Assembly: GCA_965214085.1 (NCBI GenBank)
Contig: OZ243937.1
Coordinates: 124,001-188,000, forward strand
Direction: 5' to 3'
Origin: UBA6055 sp965214085
GTDB lineage: Bacteria; Chloroflexota; Anaerolineae; Aggregatilineales; Phototrophicaceae
Length of the DNA: 64,000 nucleotides
Of this stretch, positions 7,211 to 16,337 are shown piece by piece. Below the pieces are notes generated by a model, which saw only the letters and a list, made by a program, of their open reading frames with translations, searched no databases and had not been told where the DNA came from. The translations under genes were made by a program, and so were the position numbers. Position 1 is the first letter of the stretch. Each line of letters begins with the position of its first letter.

Positions 7211-9325
7211 ATGATGCAAGCATATATTGAAGGCAAACGCGAAGCGTCAACCATTGGCATTCTCGTCACGCTTCTGGCTTTATTCTTTGGACTCCTCGGC
7301 ATAGCCATCGCCTACGGTGTGGCAACTGGTTGGATCCCACTGAGCGATCGGGAACAGATTCTCCGCAGCGACATCAACAGCATCGAAATCTTCGTCAGCG
7401 TGATAAGCCTGATTTACGCCGCCTGCTGCTTACGCACGGCCTACGGGCTTTATATCCGCGAACAAGCCAGCCTGCGCTGGTCGCAGTGGATGATGTTCAC
7501 TTCTGTGATGATCGGCGGCGCCATCTTGCTCAGCGTGGCCATTCCCGTTGGTTTGAAGTTTTCGCTGCTGCTGGGGCAGGTGCCCGACCTGCGAACGCTG
7601 ATTAGCCAGGACGCGGGCGGCTTGGCTGCGCTGGCGCTGTCGGTGGGCGAGGGGCTGATAAGCATCTGCTTGTTCATCATCGCGCTGCTGGCGCTGCTGG
7701 CGCTGCTGGTATTTTTGATCCCGCCGCTAGAGTCATTGCGCGACCGGCCCGGCACCAGCTGGATCTTGTCGCCGCCGCGTAAATTCGTCCAGGCGATTTT
7801 GGCCGTGCTTGGCGTCGGCGTCATTGGTTTCCTGGTAGCTGGCGCCGCTGTCGTGCCCGATTACCCCGGCCAGACGACCATCAGAGACGCGGAGAATCAT
7901 CGCCTGGTCGCCGGCCTGCTGTTTTTCTTGCCGGCCTTCTTCGCGTATCGGGTGGTGCGCCAGGTGGAAGAGCAGTCGGATGAGTTGCGGCGCGCGCTGG
8001 CATTGACACCCGGCAAGTTCATCCGCGCCGAATTAGCCAAGTCGCCCAGCGCCGGCGCCATCATCGGCTTCGTGGCTATCTTCATGGGTTTCACCATGGC
8101 CACCGATCTCTTCCTCGAACCGAGTTCGGTGGCGTCTTTCCTGAGTAACGTGGCCACCAAAGGCGTCATCGCTATCGGCGTCACCTACTTGATGATCTCG
8201 GGCGAATTTGACTTGTCGGTCGGTTCGATCCTGGGCGTTACGGCGCTCTCGTTCATGAACTTTATGACGCATGGCGCGCCTGTATTCGGCGTGGTTGGCC
8301 CGATACCAGCCGCCTTGCTCGCCATCTTCATCGCCTTCATCTTGGGCTCAATCAACGGCGTCCTCTTGATATCAACGCGAATCCCTTCGTTTATTGTCAC
8401 ACTAGGCACAATGCTGGCTTTTCGCGCTATTACGCTGGTCGCCATTGCCGGCGGCCGTATCCTGCGTTATAGCGATCATCACGAAGCGCTGCCGGTTATC
8501 GGCATCAGCAACATCGTCTTCATCATATTGGGTGTGGTCGGCTTGGCGGTCGTAGCCTTCACCGCCTATCGCGTCGTGCCCGCGCTTTACCGTGGCGCTA
8601 CGCATGCCTGGTCGATACGCACGGATAATGGCGACTTCGGCACCAGCGGCGCTATTGTTCGCGGCTTCGTCCTGGTCGTGGTTGTGCTCATACTGCTGGC
8701 GATTATCGTCTGGCTGGCGGCTGTGCTCGCGTATCATGGCAGCGCCGGCGGCGGGCAAATTGTGGAGGTCGGCTACTTCGATCTGATTAATGGCCGCGTG
8801 CTAGCCATTGGCGAAGAAGGCGATTTCTTCCATTTTCAGATTCCGCGCAACGCCAACGTGCGCCTGGCGATCGTCTGGTGGTTTATCTTTGTGGTGATCT
8901 TCCACATCGTTTTGACCAGCACGTCATTTGGCAACAGCATATTCGCCACCGGTGGCAACGAAGGGGCGGCGCGCGCCCAAGGCGTTAATGTCGATCGCGT
9001 CAAGCTGCAGAATTTTGTCATCGTGGCTTTATTGACCGGCATCGCCGCCATCTACGAAACGGCGCGCAACCCGGGCGTCGATCCGCTCAAGGGCACGGGC
9101 TGGGAGCTGGAGGTGATCGCCATGACGGTGATCGGCGGCGCCTTGCTGACGGGCGGCTACGGCAGCGTCGTCGGTTCCTTGTTAGGCGCGCTGATCTTCG
9201 GCATGCTGCAGACGGGTCTGGTCCTGGTCGGCATCGAATCACGGCTCTTCTCCGGCACCATCGGCGCCATCATCATCGCGGCTGTGGTACTGAATACCCT
9301 GGTGCGCGGCGCGCGACAGAATTAG
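7211..9325 (+). CDS. Oversized sugar ABC transporter permease (BPD_transp_2, RbsC/XylH type)
   Basis: 704 residues, roughly twice the usual 320-390 of this family. Residues about 277-704 are the recognisable permease, with the signature GEFDLSVGSILGV near 331, RIPSFIVTLGTML, FGNSIFATGGNEGAARAQG and GGALLTGGYGSVVGSLLGA. The first about 276 residues add four to six hydrophobic segments and a charged loop (RVVRQVEEQSDELRR) with no similarity I recognise. A further insertion of about 120 residues (423-543), including one more membrane segment, sits inside the permease. A TTG at 7205 is possible; ATG 7211 is chosen. It works with the ATPase at 9397. Confidence 0.88.
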   Translation: MMQAYIEGKREASTIGILVTLLALFFGLLGIAIAYGVATGWIPLSDREQILRSDINSIEIFVSVISLIYAACCLRTAYGLYIREQASLRWSQWMMFTSVMIGGAILLSVAIPVGLKFSLLLGQVPDLRTLISQDAGGLAALALSVGEGLISICLFIIALLALLALLVFLIPPLESLRDRPGTSWILSPPRKFVQAILAVLGVGVIGFLVAGAAVVPDYPGQTTIRDAENHRLVAGLLFFLPAFFAYRVVRQVEEQSDELRRALALTPGKFIRAELAKSPSAGAIIGFVAIFMGFTMATDLFLEPSSVASFLSNVATKGVIAIGVTYLMISGEFDLSVGSILGVTALSFMNFMTHGAPVFGVVGPIPAALLAIFIAFILGSINGVLLISTRIPSFIVTLGTMLAFRAITLVAIAGGRILRYSDHHEALPVIGISNIVFIILGVVGLAVVAFTAYRVVPALYRGATHAWSIRTDNGDFGTSGAIVRGFVLVVVVLILLAIIVWLAAVLAYHGSAGGGQIVEVGYFDLINGRVLAIGEEGDFFHFQIPRNANVRLAIVWWFIFVVIFHIVLTSTSFGNSIFATGGNEGAARAQGVNVDRVKLQNFVIVALLTGIAAIYETARNPGVDPLKGTGWELEVIAMTVIGGALLTGGYGSVVGSLLGALIFGMLQTGLVLVGIESRLFSGTIGAIIIAAVVLNTLVRGARQN

Positions 9326-9396
9326 CCGCTCGGCGGGGCTGCCGCTGTAGAGGCTTGCTGGTTAAGAAGAGGATATTGGCTTAGAAAGCGTTACTC

Positions 9397-10203
9397 ATGG
9401 AATACAAACAGAAAAACGATAATGCCTTGGTGGATATGATCGATATCCATAAGTATTTTGGCAGCGTACAAGTCCTGCGCGGCATCGACTTCCACGTCGA
9501 TCGCCAGGAAATAGTCGGTCTGCTGGGCGATAACGGCGCCGGCAAATCGACCTTGATCAAGGTGCTGACCGGTTATCATTCGCTCACCCGCGGTCAGATT
9601 TATTTTGACGACGAGGCGGTCAATATCCACTCCCCGCATGACGCCCGCGAACTGGGCATCGAGACGGTGCATCAAGACCTCGCCCTCGTCCCGCTGATGA
9701 GCATCGCCCGCAACTTCTGGCTCGGGCAAGAGCCGACATACGAAATCGGCCCATTCAGTTTCATGGACAAGAAAAAGATGGCCACCGAGTCCATACGCGC
9801 TTTGGCGGACGTCGGCATCCACATTCGTGATTCCGAAGAAACGGTCGGCAATATGTCCGGCGGCGAGCGGCAGTCGGTCGCGATTGGCCGCGCCGTCTAT
9901 TTTGGCAAGAAGCTGCTGATACTCGATGAGCCGACTTCTGCCCTGTCCGTGGGCGAGACGCAAAAAGTGCTGGATTACACCATCGCGGCCAAAGAAAAAG
10001 GCATGAGCGTCATCTTCATCACGCACAATATCCGCCACGTGTATGAGGTCGCCGACCGCTTCACCATCATCGAACGCGGGCACAAATTGGGCGACTTCAA
10101 GAAGAGCGAAGTGACCGAAAACGAAGTGGCTGACATGATCGTCACCGCGCAGATTCCCGAGCGCTTGCGTCTCTACCATGAAGAAAATGGAGATGTAGCA
10201 TGA
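9397..10203 (+). CDS. Sugar ABC transporter ATP-binding protein (single-domain)
   Basis: 268 residues with one complete nucleotide-binding domain: Walker A GDNGAGKST (about residues 46-54), Q-loop VHQDLAL, signature MSGGERQSVAIG, Walker B LLILDEPTSALS and switch histidine FITHN. RbsA/XylG partners of this permease class normally carry two fused domains, so here the active unit is probably a homodimer. Its stop overlaps the start of the next gene (ATGA), so the lipoprotein is coexpressed. A sequence resembling a LacI-type half-site (AGAAAGCGTTAC) lies just before the start; significance uncertain. Confidence 0.93.
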   Translation: MEYKQKNDNALVDMIDIHKYFGSVQVLRGIDFHVDRQEIVGLLGDNGAGKSTLIKVLTGYHSLTRGQIYFDDEAVNIHSPHDARELGIETVHQDLALVPLMSIARNFWLGQEPTYEIGPFSFMDKKKMATESIRALADVGIHIRDSEETVGNMSGGERQSVAIGRAVYFGKKLLILDEPTSALSVGETQKVLDYTIAAKEKGMSVIFITHNIRHVYEVADRFTIIERGHKLGDFKKSEVTENEVADMIVTAQIPERLRLYHEENGDVA

Positions 10204-10850
10204 ACCAGCCGCGACGCGTGCTCTTCCTGGCGTTGATTGCCACCTTCCTTTTCAGCGCATGTCGTCCGGTTGATACGCTGGACATCACCCCCTCGCCGAC
10301 GCCGACGCTGCCACCGACCGCTACCCCCTCGCCCACGCCTCCGCCGGCTGATTTTGTTGACCCCTACGAGGTCAACTTGAAAATTATGGAGCGGCTGATT
10401 GAGCTGCTGCCAGACCCCTTGCCCGCGATTGAGGAATGGAAGCGCTCCTACGAAAGCGGCGAAGCGGAGGTGCGCAATATCCGCGGCATCCGCCGTCCCG
10501 CTGTCGGGCGCGCTATCCCCTATGGCTCGCAACAAGGCAGCAGGATGCTGCTTAACTTTGTTATCTTCGAGGACGAAGCTGGCGCAGCCGCCGAGTTCGA
10601 GCGCAAGCACGGGCTGCGCTCCGCCGATGTCGATCTGGAGCAGGACGATGCCTTCCCCAGTCCCAACGCCTTTGGCTCGGGTTTGTATGGATCTTTCGCG
10701 CTCTTCCAAATCGACAATTTCTTCTTTGAGGTATATGTCGAGATTTTCACCACCGCCACCAGCCCGCTCGCGGCCCTCGCCAGCGAGGCGGTCAAGTTCT
10801 TTGAAAACAATCGCGCAGACTTCGAAGCGGCGGCAGACGAAGACGGTTGA
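10200..10850 (+). CDS. Lipoprotein with Ser/Thr/Pro linker, first half of an interrupted two-domain protein
   Basis: 216 residues to a TGA stop. It has an N-terminal lipoprotein signal peptide with Cys21 in LFSAC, then a Pro/Thr/Ser linker (about 30-48) typical of surface lipoproteins in Chloroflexota, then an unnamed globular domain that ends with GSGLYGSFALFQIDNFFFEV. The frame stays open and in phase after the TGA through to 11294 and repeats the same domain (see next entry). The gene starts within the stop of the ABC ATPase, so the protein probably serves the importer or is its surface partner. Function not recognised. Confidence 0.75.
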   Translation: MNQPRRVLFLALIATFLFSACRPVDTLDITPSPTPTLPPTATPSPTPPPADFVDPYEVNLKIMERLIELLPDPLPAIEEWKRSYESGEAEVRNIRGIRRPAVGRAIPYGSQQGSRMLLNFVIFEDEAGAAAEFERKHGLRSADVDLEQDDAFPSPNAFGSGLYGSFALFQIDNFFFEVYVEIFTTATSPLAALASEAVKFFENNRADFEAAADEDG

Positions 10851-11294
10851 AGAGATACTCTGCAGATTGTCCTCGACACTCTGCCCAACGAGATCATCAC
10901 CACCACGCAATGGCGCCGTGATTACTCGCGCTTTGACGAGGGCGTAGGCATCCCGCGCAACATTCAGAACGGAAACGGTTTCCGCGTCGCTTATATCGAC
11001 CAGATGGCGAACAACTTCCAGATGACCTTCGCCCAATTTGAGTCGGCGGACGATGCGATGGCGCATTATCTGCGCATGAAGGACATCCGCGAGGGTATTG
11101 AAGAAGAAAACTCCATTGAAGATTTCCCGCAGCCGCATGTGCTGGGGCGCGGGCTATACGGGTCAGTGGCGCTCTTTGCCGTGGACGAATTCTTCCTGGA
11201 AGTGCTGATGGAACGCGCGCCGGGCACCAGCGCTAATCCCACCGAATCCATCGCCCGCAAAGCCCTGGCTATCCTGGACGGCGCTCGCGAATAA
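10851..11294 (+). pseudogene. Second domain of the lipoprotein, separated by one in-frame TGA (10848-10850)
   Basis: In the same phase as the lipoprotein gene, codons directly after the TGA read RDTLQIVLDTLPNEIITTTQ and continue to the domain ending GRGLYGSVALFAVDEFFLEV. This clearly matches the end of the first domain, so the ancestral product was a lipoprotein of about 364 residues with two tandem domains. An internal ATG at 11004 has no convincing ribosome site and would give a truncated domain. A point nonsense mutation, a base-call error or programmed readthrough are the options. Recoding of TGA in this genome is unlikely because many genes here end with it. Confidence 0.7.
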
Positions 11295-11358
11295 TCCGTC
11301 TGCCCTCAAAGTCGCGCCGTGATATAATTCGCGCCACATCTACGCAAAGGAGCGAATT

Positions 11359-11847
11359 ATGGTACCGATGGCCTCTTACCGTCTCAGGCAGTTGGCGGCG
11401 ATGGAGAAGAATATGCTCAACATTGAGCATATCGTTTCGACGATTGGCGATCCCGCGATATTCGGCAAACGCGATGGCGGCGATGGCTGGAATATTTCGG
11501 AAGTGCTGGGGCACCTCGCCGATACCGATAGCTACTTCCTGGCGCGGGCGCGGGCCCTCGCCGAGGGCGGAGAGCCGCCGGCGGGCTCCGGGCGCAGCGT
11601 GGACGAACGCGTCAAAGAGGCCGGCTACGCTGAGCAGGACGCCATGGAGCTGCTGCAGAGGTGGCTGAAGACCAGCGCTGCTTACCACGAATATCTGTCG
11701 TCCTTGCCTGACGATGACGAAGAACTCTGGGAACGCCCCGGACGCGCTGCCGATGGCGGCGGTTTCACGCTCAACGACCAAATCATCCTGAGCGCCTATC
11801 ACGATCTCGATCACTTGCATCAGATTGTGAAGATCATTCGGGGCTAG
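11359..11847 (+). CDS. DinB-family (four-helix, metal-binding) protein
   Basis: 162 residues of the DinB/DUF664 four-helix bundle superfamily. The metal-site pattern is visible: His in VLGHLADTDSYFLAR and the C-terminal pair in YHDLDHLHQIVKI. Members include thiol-dependent S-transferases and stress-induced proteins, but the activity of this one is unknown. The ATG has AAGGAG six bases upstream, and a TATAAT lies at 11323-11328, so the gene probably has its own promoter. It is followed by rarA on the same strand. Confidence 0.85.
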   Translation: MVPMASYRLRQLAAMEKNMLNIEHIVSTIGDPAIFGKRDGGDGWNISEVLGHLADTDSYFLARARALAEGGEPPAGSGRSVDERVKEAGYAEQDAMELLQRWLKTSAAYHEYLSSLPDDDEELWERPGRAADGGGFTLNDQIILSAYHDLDHLHQIVKIIRG

Positions 11848-11890
11848 GCCGGGTTCGCGTATATTGCCGACCCTAACGGAAAGCCGATTC

Positions 11891-13120
11891 ATGCAACACT
11901 CCCCCCAGCCACTAGCCGAACGCATCCGCCCGCGCGACCTGAGCGGCTTCATCGGCCAGTCGCACCTGGTCGGCCTTGGCAAACCGCTGCAGCGCGCCCT
12001 GCAGCAGCGTACCGTGCCCAGCATGATCTTCTGGGGTCCGCCCGGCGTCGGCAAAACCACGCTGGCGCGCATGATCGCCGCGGTCACCGAGAAGCCCTTC
12101 TTCAACTTGTCGGCTGTCTCGGCCGGCAAAGCCGAACTGCGCCAAATCGTACGGTCGGTGCAACTGCCCGGCCGGGGGCAACGCAGCCAACGCGACCTCT
12201 TCGGCGCGCCGGAAACGCCTGACGCGCCCGACTCCGTCATCCTCTTCCTGGATGAGATTCACCGCTTTAACAAAGCGCAGCAAGACTTCCTGCTGCCTTT
12301 CGTCGAGGACGGCACGATTACGCTCATCGGCGCGACCACCGAAAATCCCAGCTTTGAAGTCATCTCGGCGCTGCTCTCGCGTATGCAAGTCTTCACGCTG
12401 AATCCGCTGACGATTGCTGAAATTCAGCAGATTATCGCCCGCGGAGCCGCCGCGCTGGAAGTCGACATCCAGGCTGAGGGTATCGCCTTCCTGGCCAATT
12501 ACGCCAATGGCGATGCCCGCGCCGCGCTCAACTTGCTGGAAAACGCCAGCCGACTGTATCAGGCGAAGACCATCAGCGCCGAGCAATTTCGCGAGACCTT
12601 GCAGTCCAAGCATCTGCGCTACGATAAGACCGGCGAGGAGCACTACAACACCATCAGCGCCTTCATCAAGAGCATGCGCGCCAGCGATGTCGACGCCGCG
12701 CTCTATTATTGCGCCCGCATGATCGACAGCGGCGAAGACCCCAAGTTCATCGCCCGGCGCATGGTCATTTTCGCCAGCGAAGACATCGGCATCGCCGATT
12801 CCAACGCGCTGACCGTGGCCAATGATGTCTTCCGCGCGGTCGAGACTATCGGCTTGCCCGAATGCCAATTCAACCTGGCGCATGGCGTGGTCTATCTGGC
12901 GAGCGCCGGCAAGGATCGCGCCGCTGGCAAAGCCTACTTCGACGCGCTGGCGGATGTCGCGGACTTGGGCAATTTGCCCATCCCGCTGCATATCCGCAAC
13001 GCGCCGACGCAGCTCATGCGCGAGCTGGGCTACGGGGAAGGCTATCAGGCTTACACCGACGAAAGCCTGCTGCCGGAGGAGATTAGCGGCAAGCGCTATT
13101 ATCGTAACGATGCGGAGTAG
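11891..13120 (+). CDS. rarA: Replication-associated recombination protein A (RarA/MgsA), AAA+ ATPase
   Basis: 409 residues and essentially full length. It starts with the family N-terminus PLAERIRPRDLSGFIGQSHL and has Walker A GPPGVGKTT (residues 49-57), Walker B ILFLDEIHRFNKAQQD, sensor 1 LIGATTENPSFEV and the conserved tetramerisation-domain sequences YDKTGEEHYNTISAFIKSMR and RRMVIFASEDIG. RarA is a clamp-loader-like ATPase that acts at stalled replication forks. A TTG frame starts at 11864, but ATG 11891, with GGAAAG upstream, matches the family start. A tail rich in charged residues ends at KRYYRNDAE. Confidence 0.95.
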   Translation: MQHSPQPLAERIRPRDLSGFIGQSHLVGLGKPLQRALQQRTVPSMIFWGPPGVGKTTLARMIAAVTEKPFFNLSAVSAGKAELRQIVRSVQLPGRGQRSQRDLFGAPETPDAPDSVILFLDEIHRFNKAQQDFLLPFVEDGTITLIGATTENPSFEVISALLSRMQVFTLNPLTIAEIQQIIARGAAALEVDIQAEGIAFLANYANGDARAALNLLENASRLYQAKTISAEQFRETLQSKHLRYDKTGEEHYNTISAFIKSMRASDVDAALYYCARMIDSGEDPKFIARRMVIFASEDIGIADSNALTVANDVFRAVETIGLPECQFNLAHGVVYLASAGKDRAAGKAYFDALADVADLGNLPIPLHIRNAPTQLMRELGYGEGYQAYTDESLLPEEISGKRYYRNDAE

Positions 13121-13185
13121 TTGCAAAGGCTGCAAAACCACGTGATAATTCGACTAGCACTTTCGCACTTTATCTAGGAAGACAG

Positions 13186-14910
13186 ATGACTAAAGAGTCT
13201 TTGGCAAGACGCAAGAAAACGGGCTCACATTATACTCCGGCGAGACTCGCACAATTTGTAGCAACCAAGATATTGGAAAACCACCAGCCTCCTGATTTAG
13301 ACTCGACAATTAGAGTACTTGATCCTGCATGCGGCGATGGAGAGTTGCTATTGGCATTGGTCGACAACTGGCCTCAGGAAACAAGGAGTTGCCTAAGTCT
13401 AATTGGAATAGATCTCGATCGAATTGCGTTTCAAAATGTACGCCATCGTGTCCGAAATCTTGGCGTCAGTTCAATAGACTTGCGTAGAGAAGACTTTCTT
13501 GATCGCGTCCTAACAGAGATAGAGTCTACGGAACCCCTGCCCGGATCCTTACTAGAATCTGTTGACGTGATTATTGCTAATCCTCCATACGTTCGTACTC
13601 AGGTCTTGGGTGCAAAGAAAGCAAAGAAGTTGGCGTCAGATTTCAACTTGTCGGGAAGAGTTGACCTGTATCAGGCGTTTCTCGTGGCAATGAAGCACTG
13701 TCTTAAATTCACCGGAATCTTGGGGGTCATAACTTCCAACCGGTTTATCGCTACGAAGAGCGGTTCACGGGTACGAGAATTGCTTGCCAATGACTTTGAG
13801 ATATTGGATCTCTATGACTTAGGCGACACGAAACTTTTTGAAGCGGCCGTGCTGCCAGCAGTAATTGTAGCGAGACATCGCCAAGCGCCACTGTTCCGCA
13901 CGACGCAATCTACTAAATTCCTAAAGATCTATGAGACCCATGAAAAGACGTTTTCCGACGAGGTCGAAAATGTATGCACCGCCATCACGAAGAGAGACGA
14001 CCGCGTCGTACGCATAGGTCGCGATAACTTTCGAGTCACGGTGGGAACAGTTGATATTCCCTTGTCAGGTAAAGACCCTTGGATTATGGTATCCGATAGC
14101 GAAAGAGAATGGTTGCGACGTATTGATAATTCTTCAAAGTATAAGCTCTCCGATATAACGACCGTTCGCGTTGGTGTCAAAACCACGGCAAATCGAGTGT
14201 TTATTCGAAACGATTGGAAGTATCTCTCCGAATCCTGTACACCTGAATCATCATTGCTATATCCTTTAATTTCGTCTTCAAACGTAGAAAAGTGGAAAGG
14301 AAAGTCTGAGCCGAAAACGGATACGAAAATACTGTATCCTCATTTTGCCGACAACGCCGGGCGAGGTGTCATTCGGCTAGACGATTATCCTCGGGCTAAG
14401 TCGTACTTCGAAAAACACAGAAAACACCTTCAAAGTAGAGAGTATCTTGCCAAGTCAAATCGACAGTGGTACGAAATATGGGTACCTCAAGATCCTGATG
14501 CCTGGAAACAGCCTAAGATCGTTTTCCCAGATATAAGCCCAGTTCCGAGATTCATGTGCGACATTAGTGGCGCTATCGTCGACGGGAACTGCTATTGGAT
14601 GACGTTTGATAGCAGTGAAGAGGATTGGCTTTTCCTGATTCTGGGTATCGCGAACAGCGTACTTATGACGAGATTTCACGATCTGTCATTCAATAACAAG
14701 TTGTATTCTGGGCGAAGACGTTACCTAACACAATACGTAGAGAAATACCCATTGCCGGACATACAATGCAAAGGCGCAAAGCGTATAATTGAAAATGTGA
14801 AGAGAATCTTATACGGTGGACAGTCTCAAGAAGACGAGATTTCCTTAGAAAACGAAGTTGAAGCCGCAGTGATGGCTGCGTACCATGTCGATTACGTACC
14901 TAAGGATTGA
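13186..14910 (+). CDS. Type II DNA adenine-N6 methyltransferase (gamma class, TaqI/Eco57I-like)
   Basis: 574 residues. Motif order is that of gamma-class enzymes: motif X GSHYTPARLA (13-22), SAM-binding motif I VLDPACGDGELL (44-55), motif II LIGIDLD, and catalytic motif IV NPPY (132-135). A long C-terminal target-recognition region (about 250-560) ends near RRRYLTQYVEKYPLP. It would methylate adenine in the same site that the convergent nuclease cuts. The sequence is visibly A+T-richer than the flanking genes and uses AGA, ATA and TTA freely, which suggests transfer. Its end overlaps the end of the nuclease gene by 11 bases. The recognition site is unknown. Confidence 0.93.
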   Translation: MTKESLARRKKTGSHYTPARLAQFVATKILENHQPPDLDSTIRVLDPACGDGELLLALVDNWPQETRSCLSLIGIDLDRIAFQNVRHRVRNLGVSSIDLRREDFLDRVLTEIESTEPLPGSLLESVDVIIANPPYVRTQVLGAKKAKKLASDFNLSGRVDLYQAFLVAMKHCLKFTGILGVITSNRFIATKSGSRVRELLANDFEILDLYDLGDTKLFEAAVLPAVIVARHRQAPLFRTTQSTKFLKIYETHEKTFSDEVENVCTAITKRDDRVVRIGRDNFRVTVGTVDIPLSGKDPWIMVSDSEREWLRRIDNSSKYKLSDITTVRVGVKTTANRVFIRNDWKYLSESCTPESSLLYPLISSSNVEKWKGKSEPKTDTKILYPHFADNAGRGVIRLDDYPRAKSYFEKHRKHLQSREYLAKSNRQWYEIWVPQDPDAWKQPKIVFPDISPVPRFMCDISGAIVDGNCYWMTFDSSEEDWLFLILGIANSVLMTRFHDLSFNNKLYSGRRRYLTQYVEKYPLPDIQCKGAKRIIENVKRILYGGQSQEDEISLENEVEAAVMAAYHVDYVPKD

Positions 14911-16015
14911 AGACACTCTTACCATTGAGTGACTTGAAAAAGTCCATAGGTATGGAACGTTGGCATTTGAAACTATCGTCAGCAACGTATGTGAAGTGCT
15001 TCCCAAGATCTTCGCCTGCAAGGAGTATTAGACCATCTATCGTGTGTTCCGTTGGATCTGTCAGTGCCATGAGATACCGAACGTCCCTCGTCGTGAAGTC
15101 ATTCTGCATTCCGGGCACTGGCTCCTCAAACTGAGGACTAAAGCGTCCTAAGTCGACCGTTTGCGAGTCTTGTATCTTCACCTCTAGAAGCTGGTTCGCG
15201 ATATCAGGATATCCACCGGACAGTATTCCAGAATCTACGTTATAGCCCAAGACCTGGGCAACTAACCGTTCTAAGTGCTGACCTCGATTCTTCGTGGCGT
15301 CGGGTGGAACCGTCTTTCCCAACAGTTTACGTGACGTACGCTCTGCAATTAGTTGTAAACTAAACAATCTTCCACATTGTGGTGAATCACGAATGACTTC
15401 AGAAGGACTTGCATAATCATCTGTTACCATCGGATTCACTCTAGAAGTGTCGTCACCTGCAAACACAGGTGGTCGCATTGATACGATGTAGTCCCTTAGA
15501 CTACCAGCAACAAGCAACTGCTGCTTAATAGTTGGTTTTCCAAAGCGTCCGAATCGGGTTTCAATGTATTCGGAGGTTAGTATTACTATGGATGTTATTC
15601 TTTCAGATTCCGGATCTATTGGTACAAGTACGAATCTTACATCTTTTGCTGACAAATGGCTGCCATCGGAATATTGAACTTGTACGGACTCGCTAGCAGG
15701 GTTTCGATTCCACACCTGCAAGTTGTAGACATTGCCTGTGGTGACTATATACGTGTCAATGAATTCACGTAGAATTTTCGGAACACCTTTCCGCCTTGGA
15801 GGAATTATCTCAAAGTCGTGTGCGCTTGCGGGTTTAGGAAGTGAATGGTTCTCAAGTGTTGCAGCTACCAGCTTTCGAAGATTCGATCCATCTGTCCTTG
15901 AAATGCGGGTGAGCGGAAAACTTCTACCAATCAATGCCTGCAACCTAGTTGCAAGCTGTGCTGGCGACGATAAAGCTGATCTATTCGTTGGCGGGATTTT
16001 CCACTTTCTGTTCAT
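14900..16015 (-). CDS. Type II restriction endonuclease, PD-(D/E)XK fold, unassigned specificity
   Basis: 371 residues from MNRKWKIPPT; a start 18 bases earlier (16033) is also open. No named nuclease is recognised. The C-terminal half carries a good catalytic motif: a helix with a conserved-looking Glu (QHLERLVAQVLGY), then GGYPDIANQLLEVKIQDSQ, i.e. PD-x6-E-V-K. The N-terminal 250 residues would be for site recognition. Placement after the controller gene and convergent to the methylase identifies it as the restriction subunit. It overlaps the end of the controller frame, so the two are translated from one message. Confidence 0.8.
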   Translation of the reverse strand: MNRKWKIPPTNRSALSSPAQLATRLQALIGRSFPLTRISRTDGSNLRKLVAATLENHSLPKPASAHDFEIIPPRRKGVPKILREFIDTYIVTTGNVYNLQVWNRNPASESVQVQYSDGSHLSAKDVRFVLVPIDPESERITSIVILTSEYIETRFGRFGKPTIKQQLLVAGSLRDYIVSMRPPVFAGDDTSRVNPMVTDDYASPSEVIRDSPQCGRLFSLQLIAERTSRKLLGKTVPPDATKNRGQHLERLVAQVLGYNVDSGILSGGYPDIANQLLEVKIQDSQTVDLGRFSPQFEEPVPGMQNDFTTRDVRYLMALTDPTEHTIDGLILLAGEDLGKHFTYVADDSFKCQRSIPMDFFKSLNGKSVFNP

Positions 16016-16265
16016 TAGTCTCACTTTCTTCATCTGGCAAGTCAGTAAAGAATTGAGCTAATGAAACCTGAAGCGCAGATACAATCTTCTCCAAGTTAAT
16101 CAATGCGATATTGCGTTCACCTCGTTCAACGCTGCTTATATATGTACGGTGTAGTCCACACTTGAATGACATCTGCTCCTGTGTCATATTCTGTGTCTCG
16201 CGGAGTATTCGAATGCGCTGACCGATTCTTATTAAGAATCGGGTTTCATTTTCATCGTAGCTCAT
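15981..16265 (-). CDS. Restriction-modification controller protein, XRE-family HTH
   Basis: 94 residues with a Cro/CI-type helix-turn-helix at about 27-48 (MTQEQMSFKCGLHRTYISSV followed by ERGERN) and the C-protein-like tail ending in acidic residues. Controller proteins bind C-boxes upstream of their own gene, delay nuclease expression until methylation is complete, and then self-limit. The frame overlaps the nuclease start by about 35-50 bases, the usual C-R arrangement. Candidate operator dyads lie just upstream, at 16288-16337. Confidence 0.9.
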   Translation of the reverse strand: MSYDENETRFLIRIGQRIRILRETQNMTQEQMSFKCGLHRTYISSVERGERNIALINLEKIVSALQVSLAQFFTDLPDEESETNEQKVENPANE

Positions 16266-16287
16266 AGACGCTATTCTTTGCTAATGC

Positions 16288-16337
16288 GGACTATTAGTCG
16301 ATAGACTATGAGTTACATTCGATGAAAGCCATAGTCC
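16288..16337 (-). promoter_or_regulatory. Candidate C-box operators upstream of the controller gene
   Basis: GACTATTAGTC at 16289-16299 is an almost perfect dyad (GACTA-T-TAGTC). A further GACTAT lies at 16304-16309. GGACTAT (16288-16294) pairs with ATAGTCC (16331-16337). Repeated GACT/AGTC half-sites in front of a C gene are the usual operator form. The last half-site touches the ATG of the sulfatase. Confidence 0.55.

Noticed and set aside
10848..10850. Genome-wide recoding of TGA as an amino acid
   Set aside because: Many genes in the window end in TGA, often inside ATGA overlaps with the next start, and would otherwise fuse or read through.
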